DNA of 64,000 nucleotides from Leptospira harrisiae (GTDB lineage: Bacteria > Spirochaetota > Leptospiria > Leptospirales > Leptospiraceae), in the NCBI RefSeq assembly GCF_002811945.1, contig NZ_NPDX01000001.1, positions 1,372,501-1,436,500 on the forward strand, given 5' to 3'. The notes under the pieces were generated by a model. It was not told the origin of the DNA and searched no databases. It worked only from the letters and a program-made list of their open reading frames with translations. Below are positions 26,858-33,733 of the stretch, piece by piece. Made by a program: the position numbers and the translations under genes. The stretch's first letter is position 1. Each line of letters begins with the position of its first letter.

Positions 26858-27594
26858 AATCAAACTCATTACAAAATCGTATCCTTCATTTACAACAGTT
26901 AGATATGAAACAAAATCTATTACCTGACGAATACCAGGCAAAGATGAAGGATTTAAAAAACAAAATCCGTGAACTCACATTTCTTTCGAAAGCAAAAGAC
27001 AGACCCATACTTTTTGTGTTCGAAGGTTGGGACGCAGCAGGAAAGGGTGGTTCCATTCGAAGGCTGACACAAGAAATTGACCCACGTTTATTCGAAGTTC
27101 ATAATATTTCTGCACCTAATGCAGAAGAGATCCAACACCATTATCTTTGGCGGTTTTGGAATCGAATTCCTAAAAAAGGACATATCGGAATTTTTGACCG
27201 TTCTTACTATGGCCGAGTTCTTGTAGAACGGGTGGAAGGTTTTGCTACCGAATCGGAGTGGTCTCGGGCTTATGAAGAAATTTTACTTTTCGAAGAACAA
27301 CTTGTGAGTTTTGGAACCATCGTCATCAAATTTTGGTTACACATTGATTCGGAAGAACAATTACTTCGATTCGAAACCAGAAAAAACGACCCACTCAAAC
27401 GTTGGAAACTCACTGACGAAGATTGGCGTAATCGTGACAAATGGCCTCTCTATGAAGAAGCCGCGAACCAAATGTTCCAAAAAACCGACGCACCCAAAGC
27501 TCCTTGGTTTTTGGTTCCAGCCAATGACAAATACTTCGCAAGGATCAAAGTCTTGGAAACCGTAGTAGGTAGACTACAAGGGGAACTAGAGTAA
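26854..27594 (+). CDS. Polyphosphate kinase 2 family enzyme (catalytic)
   Basis: A 246-residue canonical PPK2. Walker A is FEGWDAAGKGGSIRRLT (about residue 54), LWRFWNRIPKKGHIGIFDRSYYGRVLVERVEG supplies Walker B and the lid, and KFWLHIDSEEQLLRFETRKNDPLKRWKL is the following family block. PPK2 enzymes move phosphate between polyphosphate and nucleotides, at either the AMP-to-ADP or the ADP-to-ATP step. The 4-bp ATGA overlap with the degenerate PPK2-like gene suggests a two-subunit version of the fused class II enzyme, for which AMP is the usual acceptor. That specificity is inference. Confidence 0.92.
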   Translation: MKSNSLQNRILHLQQLDMKQNLLPDEYQAKMKDLKNKIRELTFLSKAKDRPILFVFEGWDAAGKGGSIRRLTQEIDPRLFEVHNISAPNAEEIQHHYLWRFWNRIPKKGHIGIFDRSYYGRVLVERVEGFATESEWSRAYEEILLFEEQLVSFGTIVIKFWLHIDSEEQLLRFETRKNDPLKRWKLTDEDWRNRDKWPLYEEAANQMFQKTDAPKAPWFLVPANDKYFARIKVLETVVGRLQGELE

Positions 27595-27662
27595 AAAATT
27601 AGATAAATACTCTCAATCGAATGTCGATTAAAGATTCAATTTTTGTTTTATGTTTTGTAATA

Positions 27663-27884
27663 CTACAAGAGATGTGGAAAATTACAAATTTTTGCATAAC
27701 ATATCAAACACTCTTGAAAAATAACTGTATCTGTTTTACCAGTAAATTCTTGCATTTTGACTAAATAACAATTAAGGAAGGATTCACTTCTCCTTTCTTG
27801 TGATTGGTCTTCTTTTTTCTGTTTACTACAATAAGCAAAAAACAACAAAAAACAGGCAAAATAAACAACTGTTAACTTATTCAT
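27663..27884 (-). CDS. Small Cys-rich predicted lipoprotein
   Basis: A 73-residue open frame. The N-terminus MNKLTVVYFACFLLFFAYC ends in a plausible spirochaetal lipobox with Cys at residue 19, then SKQKKEDQSQERR, the usual charged post-lipidation stretch. The mature part has four further Cys (NCYL, ECLICYAKIC), suggesting disulfides or metal binding. I do not recognise it. It stands alone in an AT-rich interval and its coding status depends on the signal sequence, so confidence is moderate. Confidence 0.5.
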   Translation of the reverse strand: MNKLTVVYFACFLLFFAYCSKQKKEDQSQERRSESFLNCYLVKMQEFTGKTDTVIFQECLICYAKICNFPHLL

Positions 27885-28192
27885 AAAGCAAGTTTTGCCG
27901 AATTACAATATCATTTCAATTTTTTTTTACAGAAAAAATTAGTTTGAATTTGTTTTGTTTGAGCGAATGGTTTTCGCAGTATGCTTTTTCTGTTCGAAAT
28001 GTAAGTTACATTAATTAAATTGAATATTTAGTTTGAATCTTTTGTAAAACGATTTTTATATTTGAATCTGAGAGGAAAGCTAATGGATTTTTAGATAACA
28101 ACTCAGGGTAAAATTCTAATTACTATATATCTGGGAGAAATACTATTATTACACCAAAAAGGATTTTGGATTTTAAAAACCATTTAATTTCC
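27885..28192. other. AT-rich intergenic interval
   Basis: About 300 bp between the small lipoprotein gene and the marR promoter. It is strongly AT-rich with homopolymer runs and no convincing open frame. It presumably holds the leftward promoter of the small lipoprotein, but I see no good -35/-10 pair for it. Confidence 0.5.
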
Positions 28193-28228
28193 TTGACAAT
28201 CGTTTCCTAGGAAACTATAGTGAGTTTA
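28193..28228 (+). promoter_or_regulatory. Leaderless marR promoter with embedded palindromic operator
   Basis: A -35 box TTGACA (28193-28198) and a -10 box TATAGT (28216-28221) are separated by exactly 17 bp. The spacer contains a perfect 14-bp palindrome GTTTCCTAGGAAAC (28202-28215) abutting the -10 box. The ATG is at 28228, about where transcription should begin, and there is no Shine-Dalgarno sequence, so the mRNA is predicted to be leaderless. A protein bound to the palindrome would block RNA polymerase. MarR autorepression is the natural reading. Confidence 0.75.
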
Positions 28229-28698
28229 TGCCCAAAAAACAATATTTAGAGCCGAGCCACTTAAAGTCTCACTTGGGATACCATTTACGAGTTGTTTCTA
28301 ATGCGGTTTCGCATACTTTTGCTTCGAAACTTGCTGCTTTGGATGTAACCGTTGCAGAATGGGTGATCCTTCGTGAAATATATTCTTTTGAAACCAACAC
28401 TTCACCTAGTATCATAGCAGAGATCACAGGTCTTAGTCGGGGAGCCGTATCCAAACTCGTCGATAGGCTTTTAAACAAAGGCTTTGTGAGTCGCGAAGAA
28501 GCAAGTGGAGATCGGCGTTACCAAGAAATCAAACTGACAAAAGAAGGGATAAAACTTGTCCCCAAACTTTCAGAGATTGCAGATGAAAACGATTCCACAT
28601 TTTTTTCGCTCCTTTCTAAATCAGAAAAAGATGAACTAAGGAAAACTCTCGTGAAACTAACAAATGCTCATAAACTCAATTTAAACCCAATCGAATAA
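28228..28698 (+). CDS. MarR-family transcriptional regulator
   Basis: A 156-residue winged-helix protein. The DNA-binding region covers SPSIIAEITGLSRGAVSKLVDRLLNKGFVSREEASGDRRYQEIKLTKEG (about 55-105), with helix 3 at LSRGAVSKLVDRL and the beta wing at the DRR turn. Flanking helices form the dimer interface. It probably represses its own promoter through the 14-bp palindrome directly upstream, and with it the DUF1398 gene 10 bp downstream. The ligand is unknown. Confidence 0.93.
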   Translation: MPKKQYLEPSHLKSHLGYHLRVVSNAVSHTFASKLAALDVTVAEWVILREIYSFETNTSPSIIAEITGLSRGAVSKLVDRLLNKGFVSREEASGDRRYQEIKLTKEGIKLVPKLSEIADENDSTFFSLLSKSEKDELRKTLVKLTNAHKLNLNPIE

Positions 28699-28708
28699 GG
28701 AAACACAT

Positions 28709-29128
28709 ATGACCAATCTAACAACAAAACTAGCAGAAGCGCAAAAATTTGCGATGTCCATCCGACCCAAAGTAGGAGGTTTTCCTGTCTTAGCGGAAGT
28801 TCTAAGAGAGGCAGGAATTCTTATGAATCGATGGTATCTTCCTTCTTGCCAAGCCTTCTATATAATGAAAGAAGGCTCCGTTGTCCAGCAGGGAAATCCA
28901 CTTGTGTCAGGAGTCCATGAAATTCCGAACTTTCATAGAGAAGATTTAATTAAAGCAATCCGCGCCGACCAAGAAGGAAAAAGTACCTTCCCGGAATTTT
29001 TAAAGGCAACTTGGGAAGCAGGTGTAGTAGGATACGATGCTGATTTTACTAACAGAAAAGTAATTTATTACGGCGTGAACGGGGAAAGTTATTTAGAAGA
29101 GTATCCTTCGGTGACAATTAAAATATAG
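28709..29128 (+). CDS. DUF1398-family protein
   Basis: A 139-residue cytoplasmic protein with DUF1398 (YbcV-like) features: GGFPVLAEVLREAGILMNRWYLPS near the N-terminus and FPEFLKATWEAGVVGYDADFTNRKVIYYGVNGESYLEEYP in the C-terminal half. The family has no established biochemical function that I know of; members occur beside MarR-type regulators and in phage-related contexts. The start has AAGGAAA at a suitable distance. It shares the marR promoter and is probably induced when that repressor is released. Confidence 0.85.
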   Translation: MTNLTTKLAEAQKFAMSIRPKVGGFPVLAEVLREAGILMNRWYLPSCQAFYIMKEGSVVQQGNPLVSGVHEIPNFHREDLIKAIRADQEGKSTFPEFLKATWEAGVVGYDADFTNRKVIYYGVNGESYLEEYPSVTIKI

Positions 29129-29158
29129 CACTGGTTATACTTCGATATGCCTGGTGTT

Positions 29159-29557
29159 TTAAGTCCAATTTTCTAATTTAAGAGATTTGATTCTTGAAAA
29201 TTCTTTTTCGTTATTAGTGACGAGAATTCCGTTGTTACTGATGACAATCGATGCGATAATTAGATCGTTTGGTCCTATTGGTAATCCTTTCAATTCTAAA
29301 TCGGAACGGATTTCTGGGTAGATTTCTGACTCTATATCGTTAAAACCGATAATTTCGAAAGGATCTAGGAAGTTTAATATCGTTCCTTGATTTTTTTTGG
29401 GATTTTGACTTTTTAATGCACCGAGCAGTAGTTCTGCTTTTACGATTGAAGGGATTTTAATTCTATTTGGGTTTAGTTTTTTTATATTATTTTCAATCTT
29501 GTCGTTTTTTCCTTTGAGGAAATAGATACAAATGTTGGTATCCAAGAAATAATTCAA
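29159..29557 (-). CDS. vapC: VapC-type PIN-domain toxin
   Basis: A 132-residue PIN ribonuclease. The acidic active-site residues are all visible: Asp in YFLDTNICIYFL (residue 6), Glu in IVKAELLLGAL (about 41), Asp in GPNDLIIASI (about 97) and the polar TNNEKEFSRI segment at about 114. VapC toxins cut specific RNAs, often initiator tRNA or rRNA, when released from VapB. The ATG overlaps the antitoxin stop by 4 bp, the normal arrangement. The module looks intact. Confidence 0.93.
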   Translation of the reverse strand: MNYFLDTNICIYFLKGKNDKIENNIKKLNPNRIKIPSIVKAELLLGALKSQNPKKNQGTILNFLDPFEIIGFNDIESEIYPEIRSDLELKGLPIGPNDLIIASIVISNNGILVTNNEKEFSRIKSLKLENWT

Positions 29558-29784
29558 AACGTCTCTCTCTTACTATCATTTTTAAAACTTAAAGAATCTG
29601 GCCTTTTGAAAGATTCGTCCTCGATTGAACCATATAATTGAAAATAATTGTCAGGCCATTTTTTCTCAAAGGAACTCTGTAATTTCCCTTTCACCCATTG
29701 TGATATAGAAACCTTTTCCTTTTTTGCAGCTAATTCTATTTTTTTGAGTGTTTCTTGATCTATGTATAGCGATAGCTGTGGCAT
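29554..29784 (-). CDS. vapB: Antitoxin of the VapBC pair (ribbon-helix-helix type)
   Basis: A 76-residue protein. The N-terminus PQLSLYIDQETLKKIELAAKKEKVSISQWVKGKLQ is a ribbon-helix-helix DNA-binding domain: one beta strand, then two helices. The C-terminal tail (about 45-76) is polar and probably disordered until it wraps around VapC. The start has AGGAG 7 bases upstream. It is expected to repress its own promoter through two adjacent 12-bp palindromes about 30-50 bp upstream of the start codon. Confidence 0.88.
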   Translation of the reverse strand: MPQLSLYIDQETLKKIELAAKKEKVSISQWVKGKLQSSFEKKWPDNYFQLYGSIEDESFKRPDSLSFKNDSKRETF

Positions 29785-29812
29785 TTTATTCTCCTTTGAC
29801 CGGATCTAGGGA

Positions 29813-29842
29813 CAAGTATACTTGCAAGTATACTTGCGTCAA
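29813..29842 (-). promoter_or_regulatory. vapBC promoter with two adjacent palindromic operators
   Basis: Two perfect copies of the 12-bp palindrome CAAGTATACTTG lie back to back at 29813-29824 and 29825-29836. On the minus strand a -35 box TTGACG (29837-29842) and a -10 box TATACT (29815-29820) with 16-bp spacing frame and overlap them. Bound antitoxin would therefore occlude the promoter. Transcription should begin near 29808, giving a leader of about 24 nt. Confidence 0.75.
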
Positions 29843-29898
29843 TCTTATATTAATACCTATGGGTTACTTTTGATGTTGTTATGGCTAGAGTTTAATCT

Positions 29899-30510
29899 TT
29901 ACTTATATGGCTTTTGTTTGATTTGAAACGTATAGGTTCTGTCTTCGGATTGGATGAGCACCTGCGAATAAAAACCTAAATCGAGGGAACGAAACTTCGA
30001 ACGAAAGATAGAGGCATCTTCATCAAAAATTTCCTTTCGACAATCGGAAATAAGGGACTTCCATTTTTCTTTGGAAACAGAATGGTATAAAAATCCATTG
30101 GCATTCGGGGGAATGGTTCGGTTCTCCCAAAGGATTTCTTCTTGGAAACACAAAATCCCTTGTTTCGTTTTGATGCGAAACTCCGACTTCCAGTTTGGGT
30201 TGGGAACCTGGATGGGACTTTTTGTATTATTTTCGATGAATAAGAAATACCCTTGGAACTTTTCATCTTCTTCCCGGGAAAGACTTAAATAGGTCGGGTA
30301 TCCGTCTACGATCTGTTTGTCGGACTGGGTTCTGTTCTGGAAACTTCCTGGATTTAAGGCCCGAAATCCAATATAAAAAATCAGTACAACTAAAACCAAA
30401 TCAATGAGAAGGACAATTTGTCTCCACCTTGTTTTTTTGTTTTTATCGCCGATTTGTTTTAGGTATTCGCGAAATTCTTCCGGCGAACGTGAGTGGAATC
30501 CTTTTCCCAT
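29899..30510 (-). CDS. Single-pass membrane protein of unknown function
   Basis: A 203-residue protein with a basic N-terminal cytoplasmic segment (RSPEEFREYLKQIGDKNKKTRWRQ), one transmembrane helix (about 31-51) and a beta-rich extracytoplasmic domain of about 150 residues (YFLFIENNTKSPIQVPNPNWKSEFRI; FLYHSVSKEKW; two Cys). I do not recognise the family. The start directly abuts the stop of the NAD(P)HX-repair gene, so it is the last gene of a three-gene operon with it and a lipoprotein. Confidence 0.75.
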   Translation of the reverse strand: MGKGFHSRSPEEFREYLKQIGDKNKKTRWRQIVLLIDLVLVVLIFYIGFRALNPGSFQNRTQSDKQIVDGYPTYLSLSREEDEKFQGYFLFIENNTKSPIQVPNPNWKSEFRIKTKQGILCFQEEILWENRTIPPNANGFLYHSVSKEKWKSLISDCRKEIFDEDASIFRSKFRSLDLGFYSQVLIQSEDRTYTFQIKQKPYK

Positions 30511-32001
30511 TTATACTAACTCCACAAGGGATTTTAGAATTTGGTGTGCCGATGGATAGGGTTCTTCCAATTGTTTGGAATGATCCAAAAAGGATAGGGC
30601 TAGCTGAACCGATTCTGGAATTTCAAAATCCAAACTCAGGTATCTTGCTAAAATTCCTGATAACAAATCTCCCGTTCCCATGGTTGCGAGTTTTGGATTG
30701 GGTGATTCCCAAACATAAGAAGAACCATCGGGACAAACAAGAAGACTTACAAAAGATTTGAGTAACACATATACATTGTTTTGTGGACAGAATTCGATTA
30801 ACGTATCATAGGCGGTCTGAACAGAGTTATGAGTTTTTCCCGTCATCCGATTTAATTCTCCGACATGAGGGGTGAGAAGGATATTTTTTCCCTTGGGGAG
30901 TTTCGTTCCAAAGTCAGGAATGGCTCCCGCATCCAAAATCATTTTTTTACCTTCGGGTAAATTCCATCCTTCCAAATCTTTCGGATACGTTGTGAGACCA
31001 GGTCCCACAACGATTGTTTTAGTTTTCGTAAAAAAAGGATCTTCGGAAATTTCTAAAAACGAAGAGGTCTTTGCCATTTTAGAAAGATCATCTTTTAAAA
31101 TGAGAGAAGTGATTTTTGAAGATGGGGAGAAAATTTTACTAATCCCTCCACCAAGTCGTGAAAAGGCTTCTTCGGATAGTAGGATCGCGCCTTCCATGCC
31201 TTGTTCCCCACCGAAAAAAATCGCAGACCCCGCACTGTATTTGTGATCTTTGTTTTTTCTTTTGATCACCGAGGTTGCGGATTCTGGATCTGGTTCTAAG
31301 TAGAATCGATTAGAAAAGTTATCATTGTTTAGGTGGGTACGAATCGGAAATCCAATGGATTCGTAGTATCTAGGAATGATGGAATCTTTTTCGTAAATAA
31401 ATCCAATGTTTTCCCATTTCCTTGTCCCCAGTTCTTCAATGGAATCGGCATAAACAAATACATTGGTTTTTGCCTGATCTCCAAGAACGTATGGATTCCA
31501 TCCACTAGGTGAGTCTAAAGACAACCTGTAAAAAAAGACATCGGAATCGTTGATGGTTTCAATGAGCTCTACAAGTTCTTCAGAGAGGTCTCCCAGGAAT
31601 CCTGTTCCAAGGAGGGCATCCACAAGTAAAACAGAGTCTTCCTCTGCCTCTTCCCATTCCCTATAAAAGTCCTCTACAGTACCAATCATTCCGAGTGTTT
31701 TTAAAACCAAAGATTCGTAGAACTTTCCCGCCTCGGATTTGTTTGGTGAAGTGGCAAAACATTTAACATGATATCCTTCTTGGTGAAGGGTGTGGGCGAG
31801 GGCATACCCGTCCCCACCATTCCCTCCTGTCCCACAAAGAATCCAAATGGACTCTGCTGTTTTCCATAAATCTTCATTGGCATGAAATACAGAAAGGGCA
31901 GCCATTCCCATTAAGGTCTCTTCGCTAAACCCTAATTCTTTTGCGGCGAGAGAATCTAAAGCCTTAGATTCTTTATTGGTGAATAAGGGTTTTTGCTTCA
32001 T
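30511..32001 (-). CDS. nnr: Bifunctional NAD(P)HX epimerase / ADP-dependent NAD(P)HX dehydratase
   Basis: A 496-residue fusion, the usual length for the bifunctional form. The N-terminal epimerase domain has ILCGTGGNGGDGYALAHTL (about residue 55). The C-terminal dehydratase domain has the glycine-rich KYSAGSAIFFGGEQGMEGA segment and the nucleotide/catalytic motif ATMGTGDLLSGILARYL (about 442). The enzyme repairs hydrated NADH and NADPH: the epimerase interconverts R and S forms and the dehydratase restores the cofactor. It sits between a lipoprotein gene and a membrane-protein gene with no intergenic bases on either side. Confidence 0.93.
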   Translation of the reverse strand: MKQKPLFTNKESKALDSLAAKELGFSEETLMGMAALSVFHANEDLWKTAESIWILCGTGGNGGDGYALAHTLHQEGYHVKCFATSPNKSEAGKFYESLVLKTLGMIGTVEDFYREWEEAEEDSVLLVDALLGTGFLGDLSEELVELIETINDSDVFFYRLSLDSPSGWNPYVLGDQAKTNVFVYADSIEELGTRKWENIGFIYEKDSIIPRYYESIGFPIRTHLNNDNFSNRFYLEPDPESATSVIKRKNKDHKYSAGSAIFFGGEQGMEGAILLSEEAFSRLGGGISKIFSPSSKITSLILKDDLSKMAKTSSFLEISEDPFFTKTKTIVVGPGLTTYPKDLEGWNLPEGKKMILDAGAIPDFGTKLPKGKNILLTPHVGELNRMTGKTHNSVQTAYDTLIEFCPQNNVYVLLKSFVSLLVCPDGSSYVWESPNPKLATMGTGDLLSGILARYLSLDFEIPESVQLALSFLDHSKQLEEPYPSAHQILKSLVELV

Positions 32002-33108
32002 TTATATCCAACGATAGACTTCCAAAGCCCCTGCGCGAATCCGTACGGAATAAATATTATCGAAAGCATCTGTATAGGTTTCTCGCCATTGTCCGCGTGG
32101 GCTAGAAAAAGGAATTCGTTTGTTGTTGATATGATTTCCTTCTTTGTCATGGACTTGGAGCCTAGCCGCATTCCCACCGTCTTCTGTTTCCCAAATATAA
32201 AACTCTCCATTGTTACGAATGGAAAATAAAATCTCGGAAGGGTCTTGGATCTCTTTTAAAAATTCAGAACTTTTCGAATCAAAAACAAAACGAAAGATCC
32301 TACGAAACTTAAACCGTTTGTCTTTTTTGGAATAATAACTAAATGATCCGAGAACATACTCACCTTCTGGATGGGGCAAAAGTTTATCTAAAGTGATGTC
32401 ATATTCTTTGGAATCGTTACTTGCAAATACATCAAGCCCTGATTCTTTTAAGTTCCCTTTTAGTTCTCCTTCCTCAAAATAGGAAAGTCGCATTTCTTCT
32501 GCAATGCGGTGGTAAACAAATAACTTTTCTCCTTCACCTGGAAGGATAAATTCAATGTAACGGAACGGTTCTGTGTTTTTTCCAGATGCCCCTAACATAA
32601 ATTTCACGACACCTTTTTGGGAAATTTGAACAAGAAATGATGGAAGTACCGTAGTTCCTTGGGTGGAAAAGGCCCCACTGTACGTTTTGTAGAGATTTTC
32701 TTGGCCTTGGGGAAGTTCCATTCCTTTGGTAGAAATTCGATTTTGGACAATGAGGTCGCCGTCTTCATTCATGGCAACAATTCCAATCCCGCCAAATCGA
32801 AACGGATAATGAGGAATTCCGGAAATGGATTTAAAATCCGGGTTTCCTAGAGTGGCATCAAGCCTTCCATTTCTATCAAAAAGTTTGATTACCGCTTGTT
32901 TATTGTCCGCCATTGCGCTAATATTGGAAGAGTTGGGGATGGTTAAGGGAACGTTGGTGAGGACTTGGTTCACCACAACACCTTCAAAACTTTCGTTGGT
33001 TTGTCCAAGAGGGATGCGGAATAGGATTTCTTCTTTTAAGTTCTCCACTCGGAAACGAAGGCAGGAAACAAAAAAGGAGAGGGTGAGGATGAGATAAAGG
33101 ATTCGCAT
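32002..33108 (-). CDS. Predicted lipoprotein (beta-rich, Leptospira-type)
   Basis: About 368 residues starting MRILYLILTLSFFVSC. This ATG is chosen because the lipoprotein signal begins there with Cys at residue 16; an in-frame upstream extension of 28 residues would bury it. The mature protein reads as repeated short beta segments (KLFDRNGRLDATLG; GIVAMNEDGDLIVQN; VQISQKGVVKFMLG; LQVHDKEGNHINN), suggesting a beta-propeller-like fold. No enzyme motif was seen. It is the first gene of an operon with nnr. Its upstream region is shared with the divergent rimP promoter. Confidence 0.78.
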   Translation of the reverse strand: MRILYLILTLSFFVSCLRFRVENLKEEILFRIPLGQTNESFEGVVVNQVLTNVPLTIPNSSNISAMADNKQAVIKLFDRNGRLDATLGNPDFKSISGIPHYPFRFGGIGIVAMNEDGDLIVQNRISTKGMELPQGQENLYKTYSGAFSTQGTTVLPSFLVQISQKGVVKFMLGASGKNTEPFRYIEFILPGEGEKLFVYHRIAEEMRLSYFEEGELKGNLKESGLDVFASNDSKEYDITLDKLLPHPEGEYVLGSFSYYSKKDKRFKFRRIFRFVFDSKSSEFLKEIQDPSEILFSIRNNGEFYIWETEDGGNAARLQVHDKEGNHINNKRIPFSSPRGQWRETYTDAFDNIYSVRIRAGALEVYRWI

Positions 33109-33163
33109 GGTGCAACATCCATTCCCTAATTTTTTATTTACAGGACAACTCGCTTTTCCTAAC

Positions 33164-33193
33164 TTGACAGTAGACATGTTAAATTTTAACATG
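33164..33193 (+). promoter_or_regulatory. rimP-nusA-infB promoter with overlapping palindrome
   Basis: TTGACA (33164-33169) and TAACAT (33187-33192) have 17-bp spacing, a good sigma-70-type promoter with predicted start near 33199. A perfect inverted repeat CATGTTAAA-T-TTTAACATG (33175-33193) covers the spacer and the -10 box. It could be an operator acting on this promoter and perhaps on the divergent lipoprotein operon. Confidence 0.6.
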
Positions 33194-33240
33194 GGCTGGG
33201 TCTCTTATACAGATCCCTTTTGGGATCTTTTGGAAATGGT

Positions 33241-33729
33241 TTGGTATATACCGAGGAAAACATCAGAGAACTTACTTTACGTGTTCTCGCTCCACCTCTA
33301 GCGCTTTTTTCGCTCCAAGTACAGAATCGGAAGAACCACGCCCTCATTGAGATTGAACTGGATCATCTCACAGACAAAACTGGCTCCGCTAGTTTGGAAG
33401 ACTGTGAGACTGTGTCTAGGAGACTCAAAGAGGAGCTGGATTTATGGGGAGAGGAATTTGATTTCACTCTCCAAGTCTCCTCAGCGGGAGCAGAACGTGT
33501 TTTGCGTCTGCCGGAGGATTTAATTCGTTTCCAAGGACTTTTAGTCAAACTAGAAGTGCCGCTGGAAGCAGGGAAATGGGACAAACGATTGTATCGTTTG
33601 GGACCGGTTTCGGGGGATTCAGTCGAGCTTACGCTTTACGATCGTAAAACTCGACACAAAAAGAACCAAAAATCGGTATCTATGCCCATCGCAGAAATAC
33701 GAAAGGGAAATTTGTATTTAGAAATTTAA
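33241..33729 (+). CDS. rimP: Ribosome maturation factor RimP
   Basis: About 162 residues. The RimP core is visible: NHALIEIELDHLTDKTGSASLEDCETVSRRLKEELD (first domain) followed by the family block LQVSSAGAERVLRLPEDLIRFQG, equivalent to EVSSPGxxRPL, and a C-terminal Sm-like domain. RimP assists 30S subunit maturation. Position before nusA and infB is the classic order. The start is uncertain: TTG at 33220 or 33241 are in frame. The second keeps the conserved N-terminus and has a purine-rich GGA upstream. Confidence 0.92.
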   Translation: MVYTEENIRELTLRVLAPPLALFSLQVQNRKNHALIEIELDHLTDKTGSASLEDCETVSRRLKEELDLWGEEFDFTLQVSSAGAERVLRLPEDLIRFQGLLVKLEVPLEAGKWDKRLYRLGPVSGDSVELTLYDRKTRHKKNQKSVSMPIAEIRKGNLYLEI

Positions 33730-33733
33730 GACT

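Noticed and set aside
27615..27629. AATCGA-ATG-TCGATT hairpin after the PPK2 gene as a terminator
   Set aside because: The stem is only 6 bp and AT-rich, and the T-run is displaced by about 9 bases, so it is too weak to call.
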